Shown here piece by piece: positions 18,599 to 28,146 of a stretch of 45,912 nt of DNA; within the stretch, counting starts at the first letter, position 1; every line of letters starts with the position of its first letter. The DNA lies in the NCBI RefSeq assembly GCF_021648855.1, contig NZ_JAKJHX010000033.1, forward strand, positions 1-45,912, read 5' to 3'. The stretch is from Tychonema litorale BBK16. GTDB lineage: Bacteria; Cyanobacteriota; Cyanobacteriia; Cyanobacteriales; Microcoleaceae. The position numbers and the translations under genes are program-made. The notes beneath the pieces were generated by a model. It made no database searches and was not told where the DNA came from. It saw only the letters and a program-made list of their open reading frames with translations.

Positions 18599-18665
18599 AG
18601 GAGACGGCACTGCCGTGTCCCTACCATGATTAATTGTAGGTAGGGAAACGGCATTGCCGTCTCCT
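18599..18665. repeat. GGAGACGGCACTGCCGT palindromic repeat, complete copy
   Basis: A second complete copy of the palindromic element. Its arms start AGGAGACGGCACTGCCGTGT and end ACGGCATTGCCGTCTCCT, with several compensated differences from the copy at 17526. Both copies share the left flank AAGAAATTAG. It ends four bases before the stop codon of the next minus-strand gene, so it could act as a 3' hairpin for that transcript. Confidence 0.9.
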
Positions 18666-18669
18666 CCGT

Positions 18670-19293
18670 TTATTTTGGTGTAGGGAGACTTGCCAACCAA
18701 ATTGGATAGCTAGAAGAGTCCTCAGTTGTTAACCTTTGTGCCTGATAACTCTTGTTAGTCCAATTAGCTACTGTTTGCAGACTTTCTGTTAAAAAACTTT
18801 CGTTGCCAAAGGCTTCAAATCCCAAAGTCCACGACGGAGTATCGTTGATATTTAATTGGGTAATTTCTACTATGCAGCCTTGGGGTATGGGTGCTTCTAC
18901 GGGGACAGACATGAGTACGCCTGGGGCCGAAACTTGGTAAAGACGCTGTGCTCGCTTTTTCTTGACCTTGACCCATTTTCCTGTGGCGATCAGATCCGCC
19001 GGCAGTGGGCCCATCGTGTCAGCACAAATCCACTTTAGCCACTTCTCGGCTTTTCCTTCCCAACGGTTGCCGAACTGCATCGCCCCACATTCTGCCTGCC
19101 GCCACTTTACTTGTAAATTTTTTTGTCGCAGTTTGACTCCCAAGTAGTCGCAGCCCGGTATCAGTAAATATAAGTCTTCTCGTTCTTCAGGGGGTGAGAG
19201 GTACCCGCCCAGACTTTCGCTTCCAAACCATTGCCCGATCGCCTTTGGTAACATTCCGTTACAAAACCACCGCATTTCCAGACTGGTACGCAT
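18670..19293 (-). CDS. Conserved-looking cyanobacterial protein of unknown function, possibly CYTH-like
   Basis: This 207-aa protein is not one I can name. The N-terminus MRTSLEMRWFCNGMLPKAI, followed by DLYLLIPGCDYLGVKLRQKN and LQVKWRQAE, alternates charged and hydrophobic residues like strands of the CYTH/triphosphate-tunnel fold, but this resemblance is weak and only by eye. The reading frame can start at TTG 19314, but ATG 19293 has GAGGA seven bases upstream and is preferred. There are no signal peptide or membrane segments. Its 3' end abuts a palindromic repeat. Hydrolase or binding roles are open. Confidence 0.65.
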   Translation of the reverse strand: MRTSLEMRWFCNGMLPKAIGQWFGSESLGGYLSPPEEREDLYLLIPGCDYLGVKLRQKNLQVKWRQAECGAMQFGNRWEGKAEKWLKWICADTMGPLPADLIATGKWVKVKKKRAQRLYQVSAPGVLMSVPVEAPIPQGCIVEITQLNINDTPSWTLGFEAFGNESFLTESLQTVANWTNKSYQAQRLTTEDSSSYPIWLASLPTPK

Positions 19294-19447
19294 AATTCTT
19301 TCCTCTATTGCCAAATTTTCAAACCCAGACTGGATTTGCTAGATGCCTTCGACTTTTGAACTTCGCCGACTCTATGCCTCCCAGTGGGGACTCTAGGGTC
19401 TACTTTCCCTAGTTCAGAGCACGTCATAAAAAACTTTCTCACATTCC

Positions 19448-19486
19448 TTTACATATCTTCATAAGTCTGTTACATTTATTTACAGT
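19448..19486 (+). promoter_or_regulatory. HLR1-like element (RpaB-binding type) upstream of hli
   Basis: GTTACATTTATTTACAGT at 19469-19486 matches the HLR1 pattern of two TTACA half-sites separated by five bases, the binding site of the response regulator RpaB in high-light-regulated genes. A further TTTACAT half-site lies 21 bases upstream at 19448, about two helical turns away. The element ends only 26 bases before the ATG, so it probably overlaps the promoter, consistent with repression under low light. This rests on sequence match only. Confidence 0.6.
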
Positions 19487-19503
19487 ACGCAAAACCAATT
19501 TAG

Positions 19504-19725
<222 letters not shown>

Positions 19726-19751
19726 TGATTTTCTTAAAAATTAAACGGGAC

Positions 19752-19793
19752 AGCTATGGATTGTAAGCGTTACGCAAACTGCAATCCATAGCT
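19752..19793 (+). terminator. Hairpin terminator after hli
   Basis: Perfect 12-bp arms AGCTATGGATTG (19752-19763) and CAATCCATAGCT (19782-19793) enclose an 18-base loop and are followed by TAACTGTTTTT. It lies 26 bases after the hli stop. Confidence 0.7.
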
Positions 19794-19867
19794 TAACTGT
19801 TTTTAGGGGTTAGGTTTGGTGGGATAATTAAAAACAAATATTTAACTGTCATTCGATCGCAAAAATA

Positions 19868-20407
19868 ATGATCAAACGAATTGTAACCATGCTTCTGGTG
19901 GTGTTCAGCCTCACTTTGACAGGTTGTGTATCTAACGTTGTCGGACTTAAAAGCCATGTTGATACTGGCGATGGCTATCAGTTTCTCTATCCCAACGGCT
20001 GGCTACCGATTGCGGTTGCTAATGGCCCGGATGTAGTATTTCGCGATTTGATTCAGCAAACTGAGAATGTTAGCGTAGTCATCAGTCCAGTCACCGGAGA
20101 TAAAACTTTGGCAGATTTGGGAACACCATCTGAGGTTGGTTATAAACTTAGCAAAAATGCGATCGCGCCGCCAGATTCCGGCCGCGAAGCTGAGTTAGTG
20201 AATGCTGAATCTCGTGAATCGCGATCGAAAAACTATTACCTTTTAGAATACGCTGTCAAGCTGCCAAATCAACAACGACACAACTTAGCTAGCGTCGCCG
20301 TCAGTCGTGGTAAGCTTTTTACACTCAACATTTCCACTACCGAAGAACGTTGGCCAAAGGTTAAAGAAGCTTTCGAGAAGGTTGTTAAATCTTTCTCTGT
20401 TTATTAG
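19868..20407 (+). CDS. Photosystem II PsbP-family lipoprotein (CyanoP)
   Basis: This 179-aa protein begins with a lipoprotein signal ending LTLTGC (Cys20). The PsbP fold follows: [60 protein letters not shown] and the C-terminal [14 protein letters not shown]. CyanoP is a lumenal lipoprotein that helps early photosystem II assembly. No good ribosome binding site is seen before ATG 19868, but the signal peptide requires this start. It is followed by repeat DNA and then maf. Confidence 0.93.
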   Translation: MIKRIVTMLLVVFSLTLTGCVSNVVGLKSHVDTGDGYQFLYPNGWLPIAVANGPDVVFRDLIQQTENVSVVISPVTGDKTLADLGTPSEVGYKLSKNAIAPPDSGREAELVNAESRESRSKNYYLLEYAVKLPNQQRHNLASVAVSRGKLFTLNISTTEERWPKVKEAFEKVVKSFSVY

Positions 20408-20560
20408 GGAATTGGGAATTGGGAATTGGGCATTGGGAATTGGGCATTGGGCATTGGGCATTGGGCATTTGTAAAACAAATAACAAATAACAAATAACTA
20501 ATTACCAATCACCAATTACCAATTACCAATCACCAATTACCAACTACCAATCACATTCAA
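20408..20560. repeat. Simple repeats GGGAATT/GGGCATT and CAATTAC between CyanoP and maf
   Basis: Runs of ATTGGGAA and ATTGGGCA units (about 20408-20470) are followed by AACAAAT repeats and a run of ACCAATTACC/ACCAATCACC units to about 20555. The whole gap is low-complexity repeat DNA with no gene. Similar runs lie at 10993, 23714, 25196, 41526 and 45070. Confidence 0.9.
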
Positions 20561-20575
20561 CTGACTTTTTAAATC

Positions 20576-21226
20576 ATGAAAACTCCAACTTTTGTATTAG
20601 CCTCAGCTTCTTCGGCCCGTCGCAAACTGCTCGAAAGTGCTGGCATTAAAGCTGTAATTTGCCCTAGCGACTTTGATGAAGGGCAAATACAAATGAGGGA
20701 TGCGACTAAATTAGTCCAGGTTTTAGCAGAGGGAAAAGCTGATGCTGTAGCTGAGTTTTTGCGGGCTAATTCTCACCCCCAAATTCCCAATCCCAAATCC
20801 TGTTTAGTGTTGGGATGTGATTCAATCTTGGTGATTGATGGTGAGATTCATGGGAAGCCTAAAGATGCGGAAGAGGCTATTTCCCGTTGGCAGAAAATGT
20901 GTGGTAAAGTTGGTGAACTTTATACGGGTCATGCTTTAATTGATACTAGATTTGATAGCTTTGATGAGGTAATGGATCGATCGCTCATTCGGTGTCAAGT
21001 TACAAAAGTTTATTTTGCCGAAGTTACCTCCCGCCAAATTGCTGCTTACATCGCTACTGGGGAACCTCTGCAATGTGCGGGCTGTTTTGCACTCGAAGGT
21101 AAAGGTGGGTTTTTTGTGGAAAAAATTGAAGGATGTCACACGAATGTGATTGGTTTGAGTTTGCCTTTGCTGCGACAAATGCTTCGGGATATGGGATATG
21201 ATGTGGCGAGTTTTTGGCAATCTTGA
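20576..21226 (+). CDS. maf: Maf-family nucleoside triphosphate pyrophosphatase
   Basis: This 216-aa cytoplasmic enzyme hydrolyses non-canonical or methylated NTPs (dTTP/UTP or m7GTP subgroup) to the monophosphate and PPi. Family marks are [17 protein letters not shown] at the N-terminus, DFDEG, the catalytic-region [31 protein letters not shown], and the late [20 protein letters not shown] segment. It follows CyanoP, an order I believe recurs in cyanobacteria. The subgroup is not assigned. Confidence 0.93.
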   Translation: MKTPTFVLASASSARRKLLESAGIKAVICPSDFDEGQIQMRDATKLVQVLAEGKADAVAEFLRANSHPQIPNPKSCLVLGCDSILVIDGEIHGKPKDAEEAISRWQKMCGKVGELYTGHALIDTRFDSFDEVMDRSLIRCQVTKVYFAEVTSRQIAAYIATGEPLQCAGCFALEGKGGFFVEKIEGCHTNVIGLSLPLLRQMLRDMGYDVASFWQS

Positions 21227-21334
21227 TATTTGAAGCAGGACAAGGGAATTCCGATTGTACTTATTCTATCCGCAGGGCGATCGCATTTTCTGTCCATTCT
21301 CCCAATTCTGTCTTATCAAATATTTTGATGAACT

Positions 21335-21991
21335 TCAAGACAAGTTCTTTCTTTTGCGTTTCAATTGCACTAGACTAGCAAAAGCAAAGGCTGTACCGAT
21401 GATAGTGGTAGGTTCTGGAACAGGTACTGTTCCAATTTCTGCGGGTTCAGAGTAGGCAATTTGACCAGAAATGCCAGCATAAAATCTTCCATTAAATCTT
21501 CCTTCCAGTCCTACGAGAATATTTCTCCCGTAAGGCTGCATAGCCTCAATCGACCATCCAAGATTGCGATAGTATCCTCGCTCAACTAGCTTGCCTTGTT
21601 CAACGTCGAAATCGTTCCTAAAATCCATTGGTTCATCTGAGGATGATCGACCACCAGCCGACAATCCCCTGAACTTGCCATCTAAAAAGTTAACTCTTCC
21701 ACTTGACAAATCATAGGCATAAGGTTTTCTAGGAAAACCCGGCTTGACAAAATTAAAAACTCCTGACAGAACGTTTATCCATTCTCGCCCTTGCCCTGTT
21801 AAAGATGAGTTGTCAAAGTTAAATGTACCGTTATGAAAGCCACCAAAACCTTCACCAACATCATAAATTTCAAAATTAGAAGTTAGGACTGCTGCTTGTG
21901 CTGGCTGAAGCCATTGAGCGGAAATTATTCCATAGCTGACAACGGTTCCTGCCGTAACACCGATTAAGTAATGCAATTTGTTTCTTAACAT
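21335..21991 (-). CDS. PEP-CTERM sorting-domain protein, secreted
   Basis: This 218-aa exported protein has an N-terminal signal peptide ending about AQAA-V (residues 1-34). The C-terminal PEP-CTERM signal is VPVPEPTTIIGTAFAFASLV followed by QLKRKRKNLS: a PEP motif, a hydrophobic helix and a basic tail. Proteins of this kind are processed and anchored by an exosortase. The middle is rich in Gly, Asn and Phe (for example GGFHNGTFNF, RFNGRFYAG) without a recognised domain. It is probably an extracellular matrix or sheath component. No exosortase gene is in the window. Confidence 0.88.
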   Translation of the reverse strand: MLRNKLHYLIGVTAGTVVSYGIISAQWLQPAQAAVLTSNFEIYDVGEGFGGFHNGTFNFDNSSLTGQGREWINVLSGVFNFVKPGFPRKPYAYDLSSGRVNFLDGKFRGLSAGGRSSSDEPMDFRNDFDVEQGKLVERGYYRNLGWSIEAMQPYGRNILVGLEGRFNGRFYAGISGQIAYSEPAEIGTVPVPEPTTIIGTAFAFASLVQLKRKRKNLS

Positions 21992-22065
21992 AACTTGTTA
22001 CCTGTGTTTGATTTTAATTTATCTTATTTTAGAACTAATTGATAGTTTGTGATTATTAACAATAA

Positions 22066-22524
22066 TTAATAGAACCCAAATAAACGTAAAAGACGATATT
22101 CCCCCGAAGTTGCTCCCGATTCTCTTCTGAGGATAAACAAATCTGCGTCTGCTCCTCCCCAAAGTCGATCGACTCCAGCATCACCAATTAAAGTGTCATT
22201 ACCGCTGTCTCCGACTAAAGCATCATTCCCTTGGCCACCTCGAACAAAGTCATTGCCGGTGCCTCCATAGGCTAGATCACTACCTTGATTACCGTTGAGT
22301 AAGTCGTTGCCCTGTTCTCAGTAAAGAACGTCATAATCTTGACCGCCACGAATCGTATCATTACCGAAACCTCCGATTAAAGTATCGAAGCCAGCATTGC
22401 CATTGATTACTTCTGCATCCTCGGAACCTCTGACAAAATCGTCGCCATTTAATGCCAGTAACCCACCGGGAGTATTCGATAATAGTCCTTTGGCTAATTC
22501 AGCAACATCACGATTCCGAAATGT
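22066..22524 (-). pseudogene. Broken copy of the neighbouring RTX gene
   Basis: Read on the minus strand, this matches residues of about 48-180 of the adjacent 305-aa RTX protein: NRDVAELAKGLLSNTPGG, NDDFVRGS-like text, then DTIRGGQDYDVLY. There a TGA (complement of 22317-22319) replaces a Gly codon and breaks the frame (the intact copy reads DVLYGECGNDLL). After the stop the frame resumes for six more RTX units and ends at a TAA after SGATSGEYRLLRLFGFY, lacking the C-terminal domain. No start codon exists at the upstream end, where the similarity stops against a dispersed repeat. It looks like a decayed tandem duplicate. Confidence 0.85.
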
Positions 22525-22526
22525 AG

Positions 22527-22625
22527 AGGCAATTCACGAATTGCGGGCAATTCATGAATTGCCCCTACTCTAAATTTCAGGGATTACCTAAGCGAGTGAA
22601 TCATGCCTAAATTCAGCAACGCCGA
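22527..22625. repeat. GAATTGCC-type dispersed repeat at the break of the RTX pseudogene
   Basis: Two short palindromic units (GCAATTCACGAATTGC, then GGGCAATTCATGAATTGCCC) are followed by text identical to the end of the block upstream of ispF (22546-22580 = 7376-7410). Further on, AATCATGCCTAAATTCAGCAACGCC resembles 7416-7442, apart from a few substitutions and an insertion of about 14 bases. The two loci therefore share an element of roughly 65-80 bp. Confidence 0.85.
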
Positions 22626-22647
22626 AGGGTGAAACAGATAGTTGGAA

Positions 22648-23565
22648 CTATCCAAGGGCGATCGCACTATCAGACAGAGAGGTAAACTGAATTTGACTGG
22701 GCGAAACATCTTTCACCAAACCCAAGATATTGCCGGTGCTAGCTTCCCGAATCACCGTCGCCTTCGTGTTTAAAAATCTAAACTCAAGAGTTATAACGCT
22801 TCCTGGAGTAATAGGGCCGTTGCTGTCATAATCTCTGGCATCACCAATTGTCATAAACCTTTCAGTCAAAACAACATCATTTCGCGTCAAACCTCCAGCC
22901 AATCCAATCACATCTCCTTGGGCGGGATTGTAATCGAGAATAAAATCTGCCGGTACTTGTTCTGTACTGGTAGAAAAAGGACTTCCTGAAGGAGCTTGCT
23001 CAGAACCAAATGCCCCAGAAGTTGCTCCTGCTTCTCTTCTAATTACAAATAAATCTGAGCCTTCTCCTCCCCAAAGTCGATCGATTCCAGCATCACCAAT
23101 TAAAGTATCGTTGCCACTGTCTCCGACTAAAGCATCATTCCCTTGGCCGCCTCGAACAAAGTCATTGCCGGTGCCTCCATAGACTACATCATTACCTTGA
23201 TTGCCATTGAGTAAATCGTTGCCACATTCTCCATAAAGAACGTCGAAATCTTGACCGCCGCGAATAGTATCACTACCACAACCTCCGATTAAAGTATCTC
23301 TGCCACTGTTACCATTCATTAGTTCCGCAGCACCAGAACCTCGGACAAAATCGTTGCCACTTAATGCCCGCAAACCTCCAGGATTGTTGCGGAGAATTCC
23401 ATTCGCTAATTGAACTACATCGTCATTTGGAGTAAGGTCAAAAAAGTTTGGGTCTGCTTGATTTGGCAATGGGCCTGTCAATAATTTGATGTTGGGAGGA
23501 TCTGGGATAATTGAGTCGGTGGTTTCAGCCAATGCTCTAATTTCTGCGATATTTGTTTCTAACAT
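22648..23565 (-). CDS. RTX calcium-binding repeat protein
   Basis: This 305-aa protein has an N-terminal unique region (1-60) and about eight GGxGxDxUx RTX nonapeptides (about 70-170; GGCGSDTIRGG, GGQGNDALVGDSGNDTLIGD). The C-terminal domain has EQVPADFILDYNPAQGDVIG followed by LAGGLTRNDVVL, the usual end of type I-secreted cyanobacterial RTX proteins. Calcium would drive folding outside the cell. It has no Sec signal. A damaged paralogue lies immediately downstream. Its function is unknown beyond being a likely secreted, calcium-binding protein. Confidence 0.88.
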   Translation of the reverse strand: MLETNIAEIRALAETTDSIIPDPPNIKLLTGPLPNQADPNFFDLTPNDDVVQLANGILRNNPGGLRALSGNDFVRGSGAAELMNGNSGRDTLIGGCGSDTIRGGQDFDVLYGECGNDLLNGNQGNDVVYGGTGNDFVRGGQGNDALVGDSGNDTLIGDAGIDRLWGGEGSDLFVIRREAGATSGAFGSEQAPSGSPFSTSTEQVPADFILDYNPAQGDVIGLAGGLTRNDVVLTERFMTIGDARDYDSNGPITPGSVITLEFRFLNTKATVIREASTGNILGLVKDVSPSQIQFTSLSDSAIALG

Positions 23566-25190
<1,625 letters not shown>

Positions 25191-25338
25191 AATTTGGGAA
25201 TGGGTAATTGGGAATGGGTAATTGGGAATGGGTAATTGGTAATGGGTAATCGGTAATGGGTTAGTTTTTAATTTTCAGAACCAATGCCCAATGCCCCATG
25301 CCCCATGCCCAATGCCCCATGCCCAATGCCCCATGCCC
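25191..25338. repeat. GGGTAATTG and CCCAATGCCCCATG repeats between eno and argC
   Basis: GGGAATGGGTAATT units (25196-25262) are followed, after a short AT-rich stretch, by CCCAATGCCCCATG units (25283-25338) in the opposite sense, so the two halves can pair. The structure fills the gap between two convergent genes and may serve as a transcription stop. Confidence 0.8.
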
Positions 25339-25347
25339 TATGAATAA

Positions 25348-26406
25348 TTAGGGATAAAAAGCCAATTTAGGTAAACCCAAAGTTTCTTCCCAACCCATCA
25401 TCAAGTTCATGCACTGAATACCTTGTCCGGCTTGACCTTTAATTAGATTATCGATCGCAGACATCACAATTACCCTGTCAGTACGCGGATCTACTTCCAC
25501 GCCGATATAACAAAGATTCGTGCCACAAGCCCATTTTGACTGCGGATAAACTCCAGCCGGCAAGACTTTTACTAAAGGAGAATTGCGGTAAAAAGCAGTG
25601 AAAATGGTGATTAAATCTTCCCGTACTAATCCCGGATCGCGCAAATTTGCATAAACAGTTGCCAGAATTCCCCGCACCATCGGCATCAGGTGAGGAGTAA
25701 ATTGGACTTTAATATCTTGTCCAGCTAAATCGCTGCAAACTTGCTCAATTTCTGGGGTGTGGCGGTGGCGGCCAACGCCGTAAGCGCCTATGGAATTGTC
25801 AGCTTCTGCCAACAATAGATTAATTTCACCTTTGCGCCCTCCTCCTGAAGATCCTGATTTGGCGTCGATAATTGCTGTTTCTGGAACGATGATACCTTGT
25901 TTGAGCAATGGTGCTAAGGCCAACAAACTTGCGGTGACGTAGCAGCCTGCACAGCCGACTAATTGAGCGTCTTTAATGCGATCGCGATACAATTCTGGCA
26001 AACCGTAAACAGCCGTAGCAGCTAAATCAAAGTCCGATCGATCGCCACCATACCAAGCTTTATAAGTATCGAGATTTTCAAACCTGTAGTCAGCCGACAA
26101 ATCCAAAACTTTACAGCCGGCTTCAATCAACCTTGGTGCCATTTGGTAAGCCAAACCGTTAGGTAGCGACAAAAACACAACTTCACATTTTGCCGCTATT
26201 TTTTCCAAGTCGATCGCCTCGACGGTCAAATCAACACAGTTAGTCAAATGCGGATACAGGCTGGAATAAGGTTTTCCCGCACTGCTATCCCCGCCCAAAT
26301 ACACAACTTCGGCCGCCGGATGATCCGCTAGCAATCGCACAAGTTGCACGCCGCCGTAACCTGAAGCGCCGATAATCCCTACAGGCACACGTCCAACATT
26401 TCCCAT
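25348..26406 (-). CDS. argC: N-acetyl-gamma-glutamyl-phosphate reductase
   Basis: This 352-aa enzyme performs the NADPH-dependent third step of arginine synthesis, so it also supplies a cyanophycin building block. It has the Rossmann motif [18 protein letters not shown], the catalytic cysteine C155 in [14 protein letters not shown], and HRHTPEIEQ and [13 protein letters not shown] near the active site. Length is typical of the family. The ATG start gives [16 protein letters not shown]. It diverges from cysA. Confidence 0.97.
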   Translation of the reverse strand: MGNVGRVPVGIIGASGYGGVQLVRLLADHPAAEVVYLGGDSSAGKPYSSLYPHLTNCVDLTVEAIDLEKIAAKCEVVFLSLPNGLAYQMAPRLIEAGCKVLDLSADYRFENLDTYKAWYGGDRSDFDLAATAVYGLPELYRDRIKDAQLVGCAGCYVTASLLALAPLLKQGIIVPETAIIDAKSGSSGGGRKGEINLLLAEADNSIGAYGVGRHRHTPEIEQVCSDLAGQDIKVQFTPHLMPMVRGILATVYANLRDPGLVREDLITIFTAFYRNSPLVKVLPAGVYPQSKWACGTNLCYIGVEVDPRTDRVIVMSAIDNLIKGQAGQGIQCMNLMMGWEETLGLPKLAFYP

Positions 26407-26600
26407 TTTATTTTACCCCTCAGCCCTTAAAACCTAAAAAACGCTTTAACTTTTGCTGCATTGTAGTATCAAATGGCAACTTTGGTAGTCAAAAATTGTG
26501 TATTTTATTTGCGAGGTGTGACTTTGATGAGTTCTCAAGCTTGGGTGGGTGGAATAAGTTTGGTGATTTTCGCGATCGACCGATCGCAAAAACCCTAGAA

Positions 26601-26631
26601 TTGACAAACCAATGTGCGATCGTGGTATAAA
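26601..26631 (+). promoter_or_regulatory. Sigma-70-type promoter candidate for cysA
   Basis: TTGACA (26601-26606) and TATAAA (26626-26631) are separated by 19 bases, in the 346-base divergent gap between argC and cysA. This predicts a cysA leader of about 115 bases. The leader begins with AATCCCCGACTTC, shared with the inverted repeat at 11918, and ends in an imperfect CCGGAGATT pairing. The remainder of the gap shows only HIP1-like text and no gene. Confidence 0.5.
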
Positions 26632-26752
26632 ACTACTAATCCCCGACTTCAAAACCGGAGATTAAGATTTTTCACTCAAAGCTCTTGCCTCGAACCTCTT
26701 GCGTCAACATCCATCAGTTAAATCCGTTATATAATCCGCTGCCGAACTTCCT

Positions 26753-27769
26753 ATGGGCATACTCGTCGAAAACGTATCAAAACAGTTTGGCAGTTTCCAA
26801 GCGCTCGATCGAGTCAGCTTAGAAATTGAATCCGGTTCCCTAGTCGCATTGCTGGGCCCATCCGGTTCCGGTAAATCTACGCTGCTGCGACTGATTGCCG
26901 GTTTAGAAATGCCCGACTCCGGCAAAATCTGGCTAACAGGCCAAGACGCCACAAATACCAGCGTCCAAGACCGTAAAATTGGGTTTGTATTTCAGCACTA
27001 CGCGCTATTCAAGCACATGAACGTGCGGAAAAATATCGGTTTCGGGTTAGAAATCCAGAAAACCCCACCTGCGAAAATCAAATCACGGGTAGAAGAATTA
27101 TTAAATTTGGTACAATTAGCCGGATTGGGCGATCGATACCCCTCACAACTTTCAGGAGGCCAACGCCAGCGAGTAGCCCTAGCTAGAGCTTTAGCCGTCG
27201 AACCAAGAGTGTTGCTACTAGATGAACCTTTTGGAGCACTTGATGCCAAAGTTCGTAAAGACTTGCGCGCTTGGTTGCGGCGACTCCACGATGAGGTGCA
27301 CGTTACCACAGTCTTTGTTACCCACGACCAAGAAGAAGCAATGGAAGTTGCCGATCGCATCACAGTAATGAACAAAGGTAAAATCGAACAAGTTGGCACA
27401 CCCGCCGAAATTTATGACCATCCAGCAAGTGCGTTCGTCATGAGTTTCATCGGCCCAGTCAACGTCTTACCCAGCAGTTCCAGAATATTTCAAGACAACG
27501 GCTTTGACTCAGCCAACCCAGAGACTTTTTTGCGGCCTCACGACGTGGTAATTGAAACCACAGAAAATAGCGCCACAGTGCCTGCGAGAATCAGTCGATT
27601 GATTCACTTGGGATGGGAAATTCAGGTAGAATTGACCTTAGATGATGGTCAAGTTTTGAATGCTAATTTGACACGAGAAAAATTCGACCAATTGGACTTA
27701 CAGCCACAGCAAAGAGTTTTTGTCAAGCCAAAAGATGCCAAATCTTTCCCGCTTTTTTATTCCATTTAA
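26753..27769 (+). CDS. cysA: Sulfate/thiosulfate ABC transporter ATP-binding protein
   Basis: This 338-aa ATPase powers sulfate uptake. Walker [10 protein letters not shown] is at residues 35-43, signature LSGGQRQR at 133-140, Walker [13 protein letters not shown] with E158, and the switch His in [15 protein letters not shown]. The C-terminal TOBE-like regulatory part (about 240-338, [30 protein letters not shown]) fits CysA rather than other importers. The permease and binding-protein genes are not adjacent. Sulfur limitation control is known for the family but no specific site was identified here. Confidence 0.93.
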   Translation: MGILVENVSKQFGSFQALDRVSLEIESGSLVALLGPSGSGKSTLLRLIAGLEMPDSGKIWLTGQDATNTSVQDRKIGFVFQHYALFKHMNVRKNIGFGLEIQKTPPAKIKSRVEELLNLVQLAGLGDRYPSQLSGGQRQRVALARALAVEPRVLLLDEPFGALDAKVRKDLRAWLRRLHDEVHVTTVFVTHDQEEAMEVADRITVMNKGKIEQVGTPAEIYDHPASAFVMSFIGPVNVLPSSSRIFQDNGFDSANPETFLRPHDVVIETTENSATVPARISRLIHLGWEIQVELTLDDGQVLNANLTREKFDQLDLQPQQRVFVKPKDAKSFPLFYSI

Positions 27770-28146
27770 TCCCAATACAGATTTTATTGAGATTTTGGAT
27801 TAAAAACAACATACTCAGATAAGCTGTTCTGCATTTAAACTGCACAGTCAAAATTTGATAAAGTTCTTGTGGGGCGGGCCATAAAGCCCGCACAAAAAAT
27901 GCAATCTAGATGTCGAACAGCTTACTGACTACGAAGATCGATCCTTAAAACCTTCAAAGGAAAAACAAATATCTGTTGGCACATTGCAGTTCATTCCCAG
28001 TAATTGGCACATAACTGTTAGTTTTATAAAGTTTTGACTACTGATGCCGTAGCTATTGGCAGCTACAGACGGGCGATGATACTATTATAGTAGTTAGAGA
28101 TTTAGCATTTCAAAAAACTTATAAAATTTACAGATTGTCAACCGTA
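27770..28146. other. Intergenic region between cysA and the hybrid kinase
   Basis: A gap of about 375 bases. It contains a hairpin, GCGGGC (27874-27879) with GCCCGC (27886-27891), flanked by matching TTGTG/ACAA. This may end the cysA transcript, though no T run follows on the plus strand. The remainder is AT-rich and presumably includes the kinase promoter. No gene was seen. Confidence 0.5.
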
